DNA of 64,000 nucleotides from Capitella teleta (taxonomy: Eukaryota; Annelida; Polychaeta; Capitellidae): positions 1 through 64,000 of the forward strand of contig KB310862.1 of the NCBI GenBank assembly GCA_000328365.1. Reading direction: 5' to 3'. The first letter of the stretch is position 1. The number at the start of each line of letters is the position of its first letter. Of the stretch, positions 37,198-48,664 are shown in pieces. Under the pieces are notes generated by a model. It was not told where the DNA came from. It worked only from the letters and a program-made list of their open reading frames with translations, and made no database searches. The position numbers and the translations under genes were made by a program.

Positions 37198-38668
37198 CTA
37201 AATCAGGTCGGCCACGTTCATCGGCATTTCTTCAATATCGGTATTATAGAAGCTCTCGATGTCTTTCAATGATCGGAAGTCTTCGACGGTGACGAAGTTG
37301 ATGGCGACGCCCTTTCGGCCAAACCGACCTCCACGTCCGATTCTGCGATATAAAAAGAACATTGAATACTCTGTTATAGAGGACGCTGCAATGACTGGAC
37401 ATCACCTGTGAATGTAATTCTCCCTATTGGTCGGCAGATCGTAATTAATGACCAGAGACACTTGCTGTACATCGATGCCTCTTGCCAGAAGATCAGTGGT
37501 GATCAACACCCTGCTTGATCCTGAGCGGAACTCCCGCATGATGATATCGCGGCGGCCCTGTTCCAGCTCGCCATGCTAACGAAGAGAACACGGTAAATAT
37601 TGTCATTCAGGATAATACACAAGGTGAAACTCACAATAGCAGAGATGGTGAAATCTCTGGATGTCATCTTCTCAGTTAGCCACTCCACCTTGCGGCGCGT
37701 GTTGCAGAAGATGACGGCTTGCGTGATTGTAAGGGTTTCGTACAAGTCACAAAGCGTGTCCAATTTCCAATCTTCTTTATCCACCTCGACGTAGAACTGA
37801 CGGATGCCCTCGAGGGTCAACTCCTCCTTCTTCACAAGAATACGGATGGGCTCGCGCATGAAGTGAGTGGTCACCTCCAGCACATCCTGAGGCATTGTAG
37901 CCGACAGTAGGATGACCTGAATTTTGTCCTCCAGGGTCCTAAACAAATCATAGATCTGCACTTTGAAACCTTGAGACAGCATCTCGTCAGCCTCATCAAG
38001 AACAAACATCTTGATGTGCCTGGTGCCTGGAAAATAACGATTGTAAGGCGCGTATGGACATGAGATGGATCTAATACTTACTCAGAGCTCGACGGTTGAT
38101 CATATCCAGCACTCGACCAGGGGTACCGACAACAACCTGCACGCCTTGCTCAAGGCGGCGGATGTCTTCACGCACATTGGTGCCACCAATACACGCATGG
38201 CACCTGACGTCCATGTATTCTCCAAGGGCCAGCACAGCCTTCTGGCTCTGTTGGGCCAACTCACGGGTCGGGGCCAGCACAAGGGCCTGGCACTCCTTCA
38301 GGCTCAAGTTGATCTGTTGTAGGATCGAGACGGCAAAGGTGGCAGTCTTGCCGGTACCTGATTGCGCCTGGGCAATCACATCATGACCCTGGATGCAAGG
38401 AATAATGGCCTGTTGCTGAATGGCAGAGGGCTTCTCAAAGCCATAGGCAAAAATGCCTCGAAGTAGATCCTCTCGAAGACTCATGTCATCGAAGGAATCT
38501 GTCACCTGATTCCAATTACTCTGAAGAAAATATTCAGAGCGTGAACCTCCAGGGGCATTGCAATTGCTCACCTCGATAATTCCTTCTGGGGCCATGCCGG
38601 CAGGACCGTCATTGTTCTCCTGGCCTTTCTCCTCAGCTGAGCGCTCGGAACCTGGTCTCTCGTGGGAT
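37198..38668 (-). CDS. EIF4A: Eukaryotic initiation factor 4A, DEAD-box RNA helicase
   Basis: ATP-dependent RNA helicase of the eIF4F complex. Exons: 38572-38668 (start of coding unresolved), 38082-38520, 37635-38026, 37406-37575 and 37198-37342. Motifs in order: Q motif region [15 protein letters not shown], Walker [27 protein letters not shown] in [12 protein letters not shown] in LLSATMP, then RGID in [12 protein letters not shown] and [13 protein letters not shown], ending NVADLI. The many eIF4A-specific stretches ([40 protein letters not shown]) make it eIF4A1/2 rather than eIF4A3. An ATG at 38595 (MAPEGIIE) would give 389 residues. The open frame and homology (human has MEPEGVIE internal) extend upstream to the acceptor at 38668, so the true start is probably in an exon further up that I could not place. 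An ATG at 38780 is out of phase with the visible donor. Confidence 0.96.
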
Positions 38669-38814
38669 CTGGAACAAAAGAGAAGGGGGAATTTACAAAA
38701 TATTCCAGCAGAACTTGCTCACACACGCAAACGTGTTTGAGGAAGAAATTACCCCGGTATCGGAAGAAGGGGCCGGACATTGCTGCGCTCAACAAAAAAT
38801 ATATGCATTCCATA

Positions 38815-40980
38815 CACGGGTCATATACATGTATATAAATTTTAGGCGTAACTGCGATGAGGAAATTGCAACCTTTGGAAATGTGTATTCGTTGCTCACA
38901 CTATTCAGCTATTCAACGAATGGATGTGAGCTATCAAGATAACAGATTAACAAGAAATCAGTCAGAGACGTGAACAGGAATTTGTTTTTGAGTAATTAGA
39001 GAAGGAATGAAAAGGGAAACGAACCAAATGAGGAGTTATTTTGATATTATAATGCACTGAGAAAGAAAATCATAACGTTTTACGTGTTATAAGCATTAAC
39101 ACTCTTTAATGTAATATGTCATGTAAAATATTGATCTGACACCAAACATGTCAATTATAAAAATTTTGCTCTTTATTATATCTACACATTGATGTAAATT
39201 GATTTCAAAACTGACCATAATAAAGCAAGATATATATGCTAAATTAGGCTACAACCATATTTGGACATTCACAGATTGTTAAACAACAAAGGGCACAATG
39301 AATTATTGTTATAGATCGACCAGGCATTATGGGGAATGCTTTGCGTTAAAGTAACCGTAATAATTATATGGATATCATATACCTTATTTGGTGAAAAAAA
39401 GTATAAAAAAACCCCCATCATAACGACCTTGACCTTGCCATGACATAATTGATAATTATAATTTGACAGAACAATAATATTATCAACTATCACGGAGAAG
39501 AAAATTACAGCGTGATATCGCGCTTGACCAAGAAGTTGTTCATGTATTAGTTTGAAAAATCACAATTTCACAATTTCGACTATTACGCAATAATGATGCT
39601 ACTGAGCATACAATGTAGGAAGCTAACTTTCATTGGAAATGACGCATTGAACAATTTAACGAAAAAATTAGAACATCATGATCAATATTAAACGAGGTAG
39701 AGGTGATTGTGAATTGTTTTGGTCATTGTGACCTTGACCTTTGACGTTTGACCTACAAAATTATTTCGGACATGGATAATTAGAGGAAAAAAACGAAAAA
39801 AAAAAACGAAGAAGAACGAAACGAACCAAATGAGGAATTAATTCGAGGTTATAATGCACTAAGAAAGAAAATCATATAAAATAACTATAAAAATGCTGGC
39901 CTGTGCAGGTAAATTACAAATTACAGCACTTGGAACCTTTGTCCTAATAAGAAAAAAATAAAAAATAAAAAATAAATAAATATATATATATAAATTAATG
40001 AATGGAAAAAAAAAAAAAAAAAAAAAAAAAAAAAGCCTCAATCATGATGGGTAAGTGACCGTGAATCGTGCCCCGTGGGCATATGCATGCAAATTTTGGG
40101 GTTATCACTGCGCAAATTCGTTCGGTACCAGTAACCCGAAAACTCCCAATGTATAGGCGAAGATTACGGCAATCAAATAACTATGATATTATCATAATTA
40201 TTTATAATTAAAATCTAATTATACAATTACTGTTACCGGTGATGTTGGTTAGAAGGTTGCACATCTTTGGCGGTTGTCGAATGAGGAGATGAACTTTCGG
40301 TCCTCTGCGGTTTTCCGTTTTCCCGCTCAACTGAGGAATTGTTGCTGAAGTCGTTCTTGGTCGGTGTGCTTGTCATGTCAACTCGAAACGGGTCAATCGT
40401 TAAATAGTTCTTGTAGTTGGTTGTTTCAATGTTCGGAAATGGCATATAACACGTACGCTTAATGCTTTATACTTTGACGCATTGGTTGTTTCGCAATTCC
40501 GAACTTTGCGAGTTTCGATTTCGCAATAATCAAGCCAAGTGGATTGCTCAACGTCTATGCTGACTGCATGCATGCATACACCCTTTAGAACTATGAAGTC
40601 ATTGATCGATTAAATTCAACCTCGCCCACGTTCAGTTCGCTTGTGATTAGGGTACTTGTGTGTACATAGTGCAACAGGCAGTATCATAGGTACTATAGTA
40701 CTCAACCATTGAATCTCACGTCCTTGAGCAGGAATTAGATTGAGTGAGTTGATCGACTTGATCGAAAAAAAAAAAAAAAAAAACAAAAAAAAAAAAACAA
40801 ACAAACAAACAAACAAACAAACTTCCAGACAAAACAGATCGATTGACTTCAAGGTGCGCCCGGTTTACGGAAGCTGGTTTTGGGGTTTCAACATGACCGT
40901 GAAGGATACCGTGACTCAATGGCGTATTCTGATAACTTTCGAGGCCTAGGAATGGCCGAAGCTCATATTCAATACAAATT
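38815..40980. other. AT-rich spacer with homopolymers
   Basis: No gene seen. Poly(A) at about 40,009-40,034, A-rich runs with (AAAC)n at about 40,765-40,820. Open frames here come from these runs. Confidence 0.6.
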
Positions 40981-41090
40981 AATTGATCCATTTGCAGGAT
41001 ACACATATTACAATAAAGGTAAAAGGGAATAGCAATGATAACCCAATAAATTTACCTATCGATGATCTTGAAAATACTGATTCCGTTTCA

Positions 41091-41092
<2 letters not shown>

Positions 41093-41122
<30 letters not shown>
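41093..41122. repeat. Poly(T) tract
   Basis: About 30 consecutive T. Confidence 0.9.
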
Positions 41123-41125
<3 letters not shown>

Positions 41126-41139
41126 GATTCATTCATGCT

Positions 41140-41990
41140 TGATCAAATTTCATTTTGAGCCAGTGGAGATATATAGGTGGCACATTTTTTCGTAGAACTG
41201 ACATGGGCTTTCATGCCCTTGTCTCCGCATTCTACCATAAGTTGCAGGAATGATCGAAAATTGCCTAAATTGGAGTCGATTGATTCGCTGGAGCAATCGG
41301 TAGATGGAACATTAAGAGTGCCCACGTAGAGGGAGGCCAAGGAGTTCGTGAAATGCGATACTTTAACAATGCCGAGAAGAGCTTTTCTATTTCCCAGACG
41401 CTCCTCTGCCTTATCTTGTCAATTGACTTGCGTAACAACGTCATTCCCAGAGTCAATGGTTTTATAATAGAATTGAAGCTGTGACCATGATTCATGGAAG
41501 CTGGTTTTGACGTGCAGATCCAATTTACCAGTTTTGCCAGTTAGGTGTACATCTTTCTTCAGGGGCTGCTTAACCAAGTTTCCATGTTCTTGGCCCTGAA
41601 CTCCGTTCGCAGCAAACAGGACGCATACTTCGTGTAATTGAGAGTATGTAAATCAATTGTATACTGACTGACAAAGTATTGTTAGTTGAGGAATTCATTT
41701 TGCTTCTTTCCCCTGTCCATTCTGGAGGTGGATGGCCATACAAAACCAGGAGGCGCCGTGCACACGTTTTCTATGATCTGAAGGCGTTCCATCCGACACC
41801 TTTTCCTTACAGGAAGATCAATTTTGAGATTGTGGTCAGTTTGATAACCGCGGCCGGCGGACAGAAGTAGGCCTAATCGGATATTCTCTTCGACATAATT
41901 ACTATTTACTAGTATTGTTACTCGGCAGCACAACGCAAGCTCTGTAATCTGCGAACGTGCATATAGCGAATGATGATGGTGCTCCAAGAC
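41140..41990 (-). pseudogene. Unrecognised decayed coding stretch
   Basis: Several adjoining minus-strand frames look protein-like, with mixed composition and few stops over about 850 bp: LLLSAGRGYQTDHNLKI, VQGQEHGNLVKQPLKK, TGKLDLHVKTSFHESW and FLQLMVECGDKGMKAHV. I recognise no family and cannot say whether it derives from a host gene or from a mobile or virus-like element. It appears broken, with a small number of interruptions. Confidence 0.35.
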
Positions 41991-42833
41991 AAATACACGT
42001 AGTAAGGTTGTCGAGGCTTTTCGATTGGCACGAAAAGCACAAATTTACAATATAGCGATGTCTATATTCAGAATAATCTTCCTCTCCACACCACCCAAGC
42101 TTCCCGATCCCTTAACAATCATAATACTGTATTTCCCAAAACAACCAATCAATTATTTGTTAAAATATATAAAAGTATGTTTAAATATAGTTATATTTTA
42201 ATAATATTAACTATCATTATTAATATTATGAGGATTTTTTATTTTTTATTTTTTTTTAAATTTTTTTTTAGCTGAGGGGGTGGCTATCTATCGCCCTACG
42301 CCCTTAGCGAGAATACGACACTAGCTGCCGTGACTGGCACCGACTGCTTGATTTATCAAATTATCGGGTAGTTTCTCAAAATCGAAACCTATGATACTGC
42401 AAGACGGGTTCAACTCTGTGATACCAATCCTTCATTATCACGGAGTGTACAAGGTGATCCTAAAACTCCTAGCTATTGGCATGAAAAGGCTCAGAATTGA
42501 GAAAACTCTGGTTTCGATCCGATAAAACAAGCGCATATCAAATCCGAACAATTAGGTTAATTCAGAGGAATGGTGACAGGGATATTCAAAGCTCAAACGT
42601 GAATTTACATGCATTAATATTAATAATAATTATAAATTTATTCAAACACGTGCAGTTTAGCGAATAGTGGCAGTTGGTGGTGACTGAGACAAAGGGGTTT
42701 TATGTCACCTGCAAAGGAATGAGAGCGTCATAATTACTGAGAAAGGGTAATAGTTCCAATCACTATGGTGAGAAGAAAGGAGAACATTAGAAAAAAAAAA
42801 AAAGAAAAAAAGAAAAAAAAACAGAGAACAGAA

Positions 42834-42948
<115 letters not shown>

Positions 42949-43222
42949 CATAACTTGAGATAAGTAAAGATTTTAGAAAAAAAAAAAGAAGAGTATATTG
43001 AAGAATTGCTCAATAGAGGAGAGATCATCTTTGTCTGAGGGTTGTGCGGCATTAGTATTAAGTAATTAATGGATTTTTTTTTACAATGAGGCGTATGTTG
43101 TGAGTTCAAACAGTTTACTCCAAAACCGCACCACTTGCATGTCTCAAAATAGGCAAATCACAATTGATAGCAGGAAGTGCAGCGAGCGGCTCATCACCTG
43201 CATGATTCATACAACTTACTAA

Positions 43223-43443
43223 TCCGTTATAATTGTAATTCTTCGGTGACTCTGCAGTGCTGCCCAACTGCGTAACAAGGCCGGGCGCTGTGTACTACTG
43301 TCTATGGTGGTAAGCAGGATAAAGAACCCTTGGGATTTATCAATAAGAGTAGGGGGAAACCCTGGTGCCGGGCTTTCTGTTCTGGCGCCCGTATCATCCG
43401 ATCGGATTGGGTGGAGCCGTAAAACCCCATCACTCACTCACTC
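43223..43443 (+). mobile_element. tRNA-derived SINE, copy 3 (5' truncated)
   Basis: Holds only the body and 3' end of the SINE family at 13069 (from TTATAATTGTAATTCTTCGG to CACTCACTCACTC). It is flanked by ACAACTTACTAA (43211-43222) and ACAACTCACTAA (43444-43455), a 12 bp target duplication with one mismatch. So the truncation happened during insertion, as with incomplete reverse transcription, and not by later deletion. Confidence 0.88.
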
Positions 43444-44493
43444 ACAACTCACTAAGTACATGTGTGTCGTCTAATGTTCTTTCATTTTAGCCTTCTTCCT
43501 TAAGTAATGATATAATTACGACAAACGCTTTGGGTTTTTTTTAATAATCCTAATCGTTATGATTATCCTACGCATTCAACTTTCTCGATAAGCTGTTTAA
43601 TGTTCATACTTAATTTCGATTAAATAATTAGCTCAACCAATGTTCACGCAATACAGTAATACTGCATAAGAATTTTTTTATTTTTTTCAGAGTTAGGATT
43701 GATGGAATATTGTTCAGAATTTTGTTTGCAATGTCATAAGAGTAATCAAATTTTCTAATTCGCGGTGAGCCATCGATCATAACGCACGAATAACCCGTTA
43801 TGATTTGTGCAAGCTGAGTCCCCTGAGTACTGTTAATACGGTAGTTGCAATTTGTTTGCTACTAATAACCTGTACACACTCGTAATACCTTGTTTAGGTT
43901 GAAGGCAATTTGAGCATTCAAACATAGCCTATCAAATTGAAGGTTGAGTTTGATGAACACCACAACACAGTAGAATGAAGACTTATTATGTTCCGGTAAA
44001 TGGCAGTACATGCACACAATACAACAAGCAGTAAAAATTCACATTTACCTCTACATCAGTCATTTTATTACAAGCATGCTTTAAAGATTCCCGTACATTT
44101 ACAGGCCTACGTAATCAGATCAAAAACAGATTCCACAGAATCATATACCATAAAGTAACTCTGGTACCTCAATCTAAAATCTGTGGTACAACACACAAAC
44201 AAGCATTCTACTAAAAACAAATACAAACCTGTATAGCAGAAATGTACCTACACTGGACAGGAAATCACACACTCAAACTAAATGTCAACACCCGATCACA
44301 GGAATGACACGATTCCAAATCCCATTAAACATGGTAAGCGCAAGCCAGACAGCGCAGGGGAATTATACATGGTATAATAAAGCAAGACAAAGAACGAACC
44401 CGACAAGGCATGATATAAACAGATCTCAAGTACGAAAGATAAACAAATTGTTTTAAGATTTTTTATTTTTACAGAGTGGCGCAGTTGGATGAA

Positions 44494-45528
44494 TTAGATT
44501 CTTGAAGGGTACAGCATCTGAAGAAACAAAAATAAAATCAATCAAGCATAAGAACAATCCTTCAAGGCAAAAACCACAAAACAATTATATACCCTAACAA
44601 TCAAAGTATAATATCTTCATACTCTATGAAATAATAAAAAAAAGTCTTACAATTCTGATCCTCTTGCCCATGGCCCTGGGAGGCAGGTTCTTGGAGAACT
44701 TGGCACGCACTGCACCACTGTTTCCGTGAGAACGGGTCACCTTGCCCCAGATGACGCGAATGCGGCTGGACTTCTCATGGTTGGGACATGGAGTCTTCCT
44801 GTGAAGAAAAACACATTTAGAAAATTGCAGAACGCATCCATATCAAGGGAACATGAGAGCAAAATTGGTTAAACCAAGGCGATAAACAATATTAAATAGA
44901 TGTAATGTAAGCCTATAGAATAAATCGTAAATTGGTGCCGCAGTCTCATTAACTTCTATAAGATAGAAACCGATCCGGGTATGAGCCTCGGAGCATATCT
45001 TTTATGAGAGCCAATATTTGTATGGATCACATCTAATTAATCCTGTGCTCAGTGTTAATCAGAAAACACTCTCAGCAAGAAGTAGCATAAGCAATGCACG
45101 TTGGACAGCTTTACGTCAATCGTCATGCATTGAAAAGAACAGCATAGCTGTAAGTTGTAAGCTTACAAGACACAAGACAAGTACCCTCGAGAATGTCTAG
45201 TTGACCAAGCAGTCACTTCACTTCATTAAGAAAATCATAGCAGAGCAGTTCACTTACTTCTTGGCCTTGTAGACGTAGGCACAACGCTTGCCCAAGTAGA
45301 AACCGGTCTCGCGCTTGGACTCAACGCCATCCAGCTTGAGAAGAGCAGTATGCTCGTGCTGGTTCCTCAGACCTCTCTTGAAGCCAGTGAAAACGGCCTT
45401 GACGTAAAGCCTGCGAGAGAAACGAGACATTAGCAAGGCGAGTAACATAACATGGTCACAGGGCATTACCTGCCAGGCTTCTTCTGCTGGCCTGCACTCT
45501 TCTTAACTTCCTTAGGTGTATCCTCCAT
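44494..45528 (-). CDS. RPL35A: 60S ribosomal protein L35a (eL33)
   Basis: Large-subunit ribosomal protein. Four coding exons: 45470-45528, 45258-45410, 44651-44798 and 44494-44517, total 127 residues. Core blocks: [55 protein letters not shown] and the family-typical end MLYPSRI, which sits in its own 24 nt last exon. The protein is 17 residues longer than human (110 aa) through a lysine-rich N-terminus, [19 protein letters not shown] 3' splice site (TTTGGCAG) lies 18 nt upstream of the ATG, and a donor at 46044/46045 (CGAG|GTAAGTT) could end a non-coding first exon. ETS-like (CTTCC) and YY1-like (GCCATCTT) motifs lie near 46,000 on the minus strand. Start chosen as the only ATG after that acceptor. 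Confidence 0.97.
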
Positions 45529-46454
45529 CGCAACTGTTAGCTCCACCTGCCAAACATTTGAAACAAGAAATCATGAAATGACAAAATCACAAATAACAAA
45601 TATGAGTTAATAATATTTGAATTTAATCATTATTGACGAGGCGTTCAACACCCTTATAAGTACGATTTTCACACGAAAATAATGACAGTGTTCACAAGAA
45701 AAGGTATAGTCGAAGAATAGCAGCTGATTTGTCAATAATCCTGAGGTTATAGAGCGAAACTCATGCCCACGACGGCGACGAAAGTGTCTGCTAGGAGAAC
45801 GACTGGAGAGGGGGTCTCAAATATCCATGTAAATCTCGGCAATGAAACCCCATCGCGATATAATTAAAGCACGGATGGATAACACAATTTAGTTATAATT
45901 ACTGAATAACTATTTCGGGGTGAATACACACGTAGTTTTTCCTAAAATCAACATTTAATCCAACACATTGATTCAACTACCTCCAAACAGGAAATCGAAG
46001 ATGGCTGAAAAGGAAGTTAGGAGGATTGTGGGAAATAAACTTACCTCGTTCCGTGTGGATTTTATATCTTATTTTGATAGAATTTTATACGGCCGTCTCA
46101 AGTTACAGTGATGGGTAAATATAATATTAATGATGATTTATAGCATATATATAATGATAAAATAATGACTTAGACCAATTCTTAACTAAAGCATTACCCT
46201 AATCCCAACCGTAACCGGAAGTCACAGCCTAGCAACGAGACAAACGATATTAGAAGATGCTCTCGTAAAAGCTGAAAAACATCTCTGTTTTACCCCCTGA
46301 CACAATAATTTATGATGTCTCAGCTACAGTCACGCGGTTCTGGATCCAGAATATCAGGTAATGGTGTTTTTTTCTTCCTATTGTACTAATATGATGCATC
46401 AAACTTGTAATAGTCAATAGATTATAATTTTTTATAGGAACTTCACCAGTTCAC

Positions 46455-47317
46455 TAGCACAGATTCTCGGGCGAGGTCTGTATACCTCGCCCGACGGTAA
46501 ACCGCTTCTTTTTGCGTCTACTGGCAGCGAGGCTCCACACTCAGCCGATTGCATGATAAATATAGACATATTATTCGACAAATCCTTGTGTTTAATCCCT
46601 CCAGACGTTAGATGGTATATTTATGCTCCAAGAAAAAACAATATGAGCCAGTACCATCATGTCGAACTTACATTAATTAAAACCCGCAACAAAATATCAC
46701 TTCGTGAAGAAGTAAACAAACGCCATTTTGCGAGTGACGTCACTCAGCGCATGCGCACTGCATTGTAAACAAGCGCACATGCTTCACTTTCCCGCTCAAA
46801 CTTCTCTCACGACTTTCCAATGAAAATGAATAAAATTGTTCATATACTGATTAGTGATGCACAAAATATTGCGTATTAATAATTAATACGTATTCCTTTG
46901 TGAAGACTCGGTATAAATTACGTGCGCAACTGCAAGGGAAGATAGGCCGCATGTTGAACTGCTTCGCGCGGGAAAATTGTATGCGCATGCGTGTATGTTT
47001 ACTTCGCACTACGCAGGCGCAGTGCTCTGGTTTATTTACAACACGTGGAGAGCAGGTCATGTGACACAACAATCGGAAAGCGGTGAGAAACCTGTAATGT
47101 CACTTTTTTTCGTTGCGGATCCATTTTAAGTAGGTTTATGGTACTGATTTCGAACAAAATTTAGTACCAGCGTCTACCTGGTATGGCTCTGCAGACGCTG
47201 GTGCCTTCATAATTATAATTACAAGCGTGGAATTCTAGAAATCGTGGTTCGCGAACTGGAGTTTAATGTGTTTACCGTACAGCGAGACCCATTGGGCTCG
47301 CTGTAGTATGTCAGCTA
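46455..47317. mobile_element. 863 bp MITE with hairpin ends and a 9 bp target duplication
   Basis: Flanked by perfect 9 bp duplications CCAGTTCAC (46446-46454 and 47318-47326). The element starts TAGCACAGA and ends with TCAGCTA (TAGCTGACA inverted), a short TIR. Just inside each end lies a hairpin: 46467-46494 (arms TCGGGCGAGGT, loop CTGTAT, perfect) and 47279-47304 (arms ACAGCGAG). Each is followed inward by ACGGTAAAC, or its reverse complement at the other end. A third hairpin (ACCAGCGTCT arms) lies at about 47,163-47,202. No coding capacity. A 9 bp duplication is typical of Mutator-like elements, but the family assignment is inference. A 68 bp deletion derivative is at 21275. Confidence 0.75.
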
Positions 47318-47535
47318 CCAGTTCACCAATCAATGAATCATTATCATCATCATCATCATCATGATCATCATTCATTGTCTCCTGATTCACTGATTTTAGT
47401 GATTGTGATTGTCATTGAATCATTACATATTCAAAACACTGTGATTGAAAGTTTACATTGTGGCTGACATGATCATCACATATCAGTATTCTGTATTGTT
47501 AGTATAGCCATCTTGCCAATTCTTGGATCATAATT

Positions 47536-47830
47536 GACTCGCACTGGTCGAGTGGGTAGAACGTCGGACTCTCAATTCATAATCATAATGAAGCTAATTA
47601 GACCTTGGTAATCGATCAGGAGGTTGGAGGCTGTAATCTTATTCTTAGTTCGGGCTTCTGGTCAGGAATTAGTAGTGGGAGATTTTCATCTCGATCATTG
47701 GAGCAGTATATCCCTGCTACGGGTTTCTCATTAAAAAAATTCCGGAATTGAAGCCTGATAGTAATTATAATTCATAAGCTCAAGCTTATGTCTTTAGGTG
47801 CCAGCCACGTTAAACAACTACCATTTCAGG
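47536..47830 (+). mobile_element. Possible degenerate tRNA-derived SINE
   Basis: CTGGTCGAGTGGGTAGAACG followed by TCGGACTCTCAAT resembles the D-arm and anticodon region of a tRNA-derived SINE. The B box (AGGTTGGAGGCT) is poor, and the rest is unlike the other SINE family here. Ends are approximate. Confidence 0.3.
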
Positions 47831-47884
47831 TCCATTTGATTTCATTATAATTATGATCATCTTCATGACAGACATTAGATAAAT

Positions 47885-48305
47885 TGGAGGTGTCCAGAGA
47901 AGATCCACTAAGCTATCCACCGAATTAAAAAACTTCAGCTATGAGGAGAGGCTCCACAAACTAAAACTGCCAACTCTGGTACATCACAGAATGCAAGGAG
48001 ACCTCATTGAGGCTTATAAGATATTTAATTATTACTCTGTCAATCCCTCTGAACTATTGACTCTACACAACCCAACAACAACAAGGGTTTTAAACTAGCT
48101 AAAAGCAGATCAAAAACTACCTTAAGATCACATTCATTTTCTCAAAGAATAGTAAATAACTGGAACTCACTACCCCAATCAATAGTTTTATCTGAAAACA
48201 TGAATAAATTTTTAAATATCTAGATAAATACCTAAAAAACCACCCAACCCTTTATAATTTTGAAACCAACCCGTTCGTCACCAACACCCAGAACGACGAA
48301 TGAAA
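47885..48305 (+). mobile_element. LINE ORF2 C-terminal fragment
   Basis: The plus strand reads STELKNFSYEERLHKLKLPT, then GDLIEAYKIFNYYSVNPSEL, then a VNNWNSLPQSIVLSENMNKF block with stops and frame changes between. This is the standard C-terminal signature of CR1/Jockey-group reverse transcriptases (SYEERL, LPTL, RGD-I-E-YKI, WNSLP). The lineage differs from the L2-like element at 15030. No RT catalytic part remains. Confidence 0.75.
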
Positions 48306-48664
48306 GTCGATCTGCAAATAGAAGTATGAAATGCTTGCTCGCAGGATCATCCTAAGGTATCCTAAGGTAAGGCATGATGATCAATGTCAATGTCCTTATG
48401 ATAACCAAGTGGCCATGAATTGGATTATATAATTAATGTTTATAAATCGTGAAATACAGACTAACGTCCACCTAATTACAGTGGGTGACCATCATATGTA
48501 TAAGAACATTTACATTAATTGTATCATTGCCATTCATTGGTCAAGGTTTGTCTTGTTTTTGTGTGTGAAAATATCGAGATTGAGATCGAGTGACATACTC
48601 AGTCTTAAATTATGGTCATTTTCAGTATTTTCTGTACTGTATTGTTTCTGTAGATGTGGATATC

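Noticed and set aside
38778-38780. ATG (MSGPFFRYRG) as the eIF4A start
   Set aside because: The donor that follows gives the wrong phase for the next exon.
41143-41340. Poly(A)-binding protein start (MASLYVG)
   Set aside because: Only seven residues match; what follows (TLNVPSTD...) has no RRM pattern.
46004-46120. Small plus-strand ORF MAEKEVRRIVGNKLTSF...
   Set aside because: Lies over the likely RPL35A promoter and first-exon donor; 38 codons with no similarity. Its ATGGC is more simply a YY1-type promoter motif.
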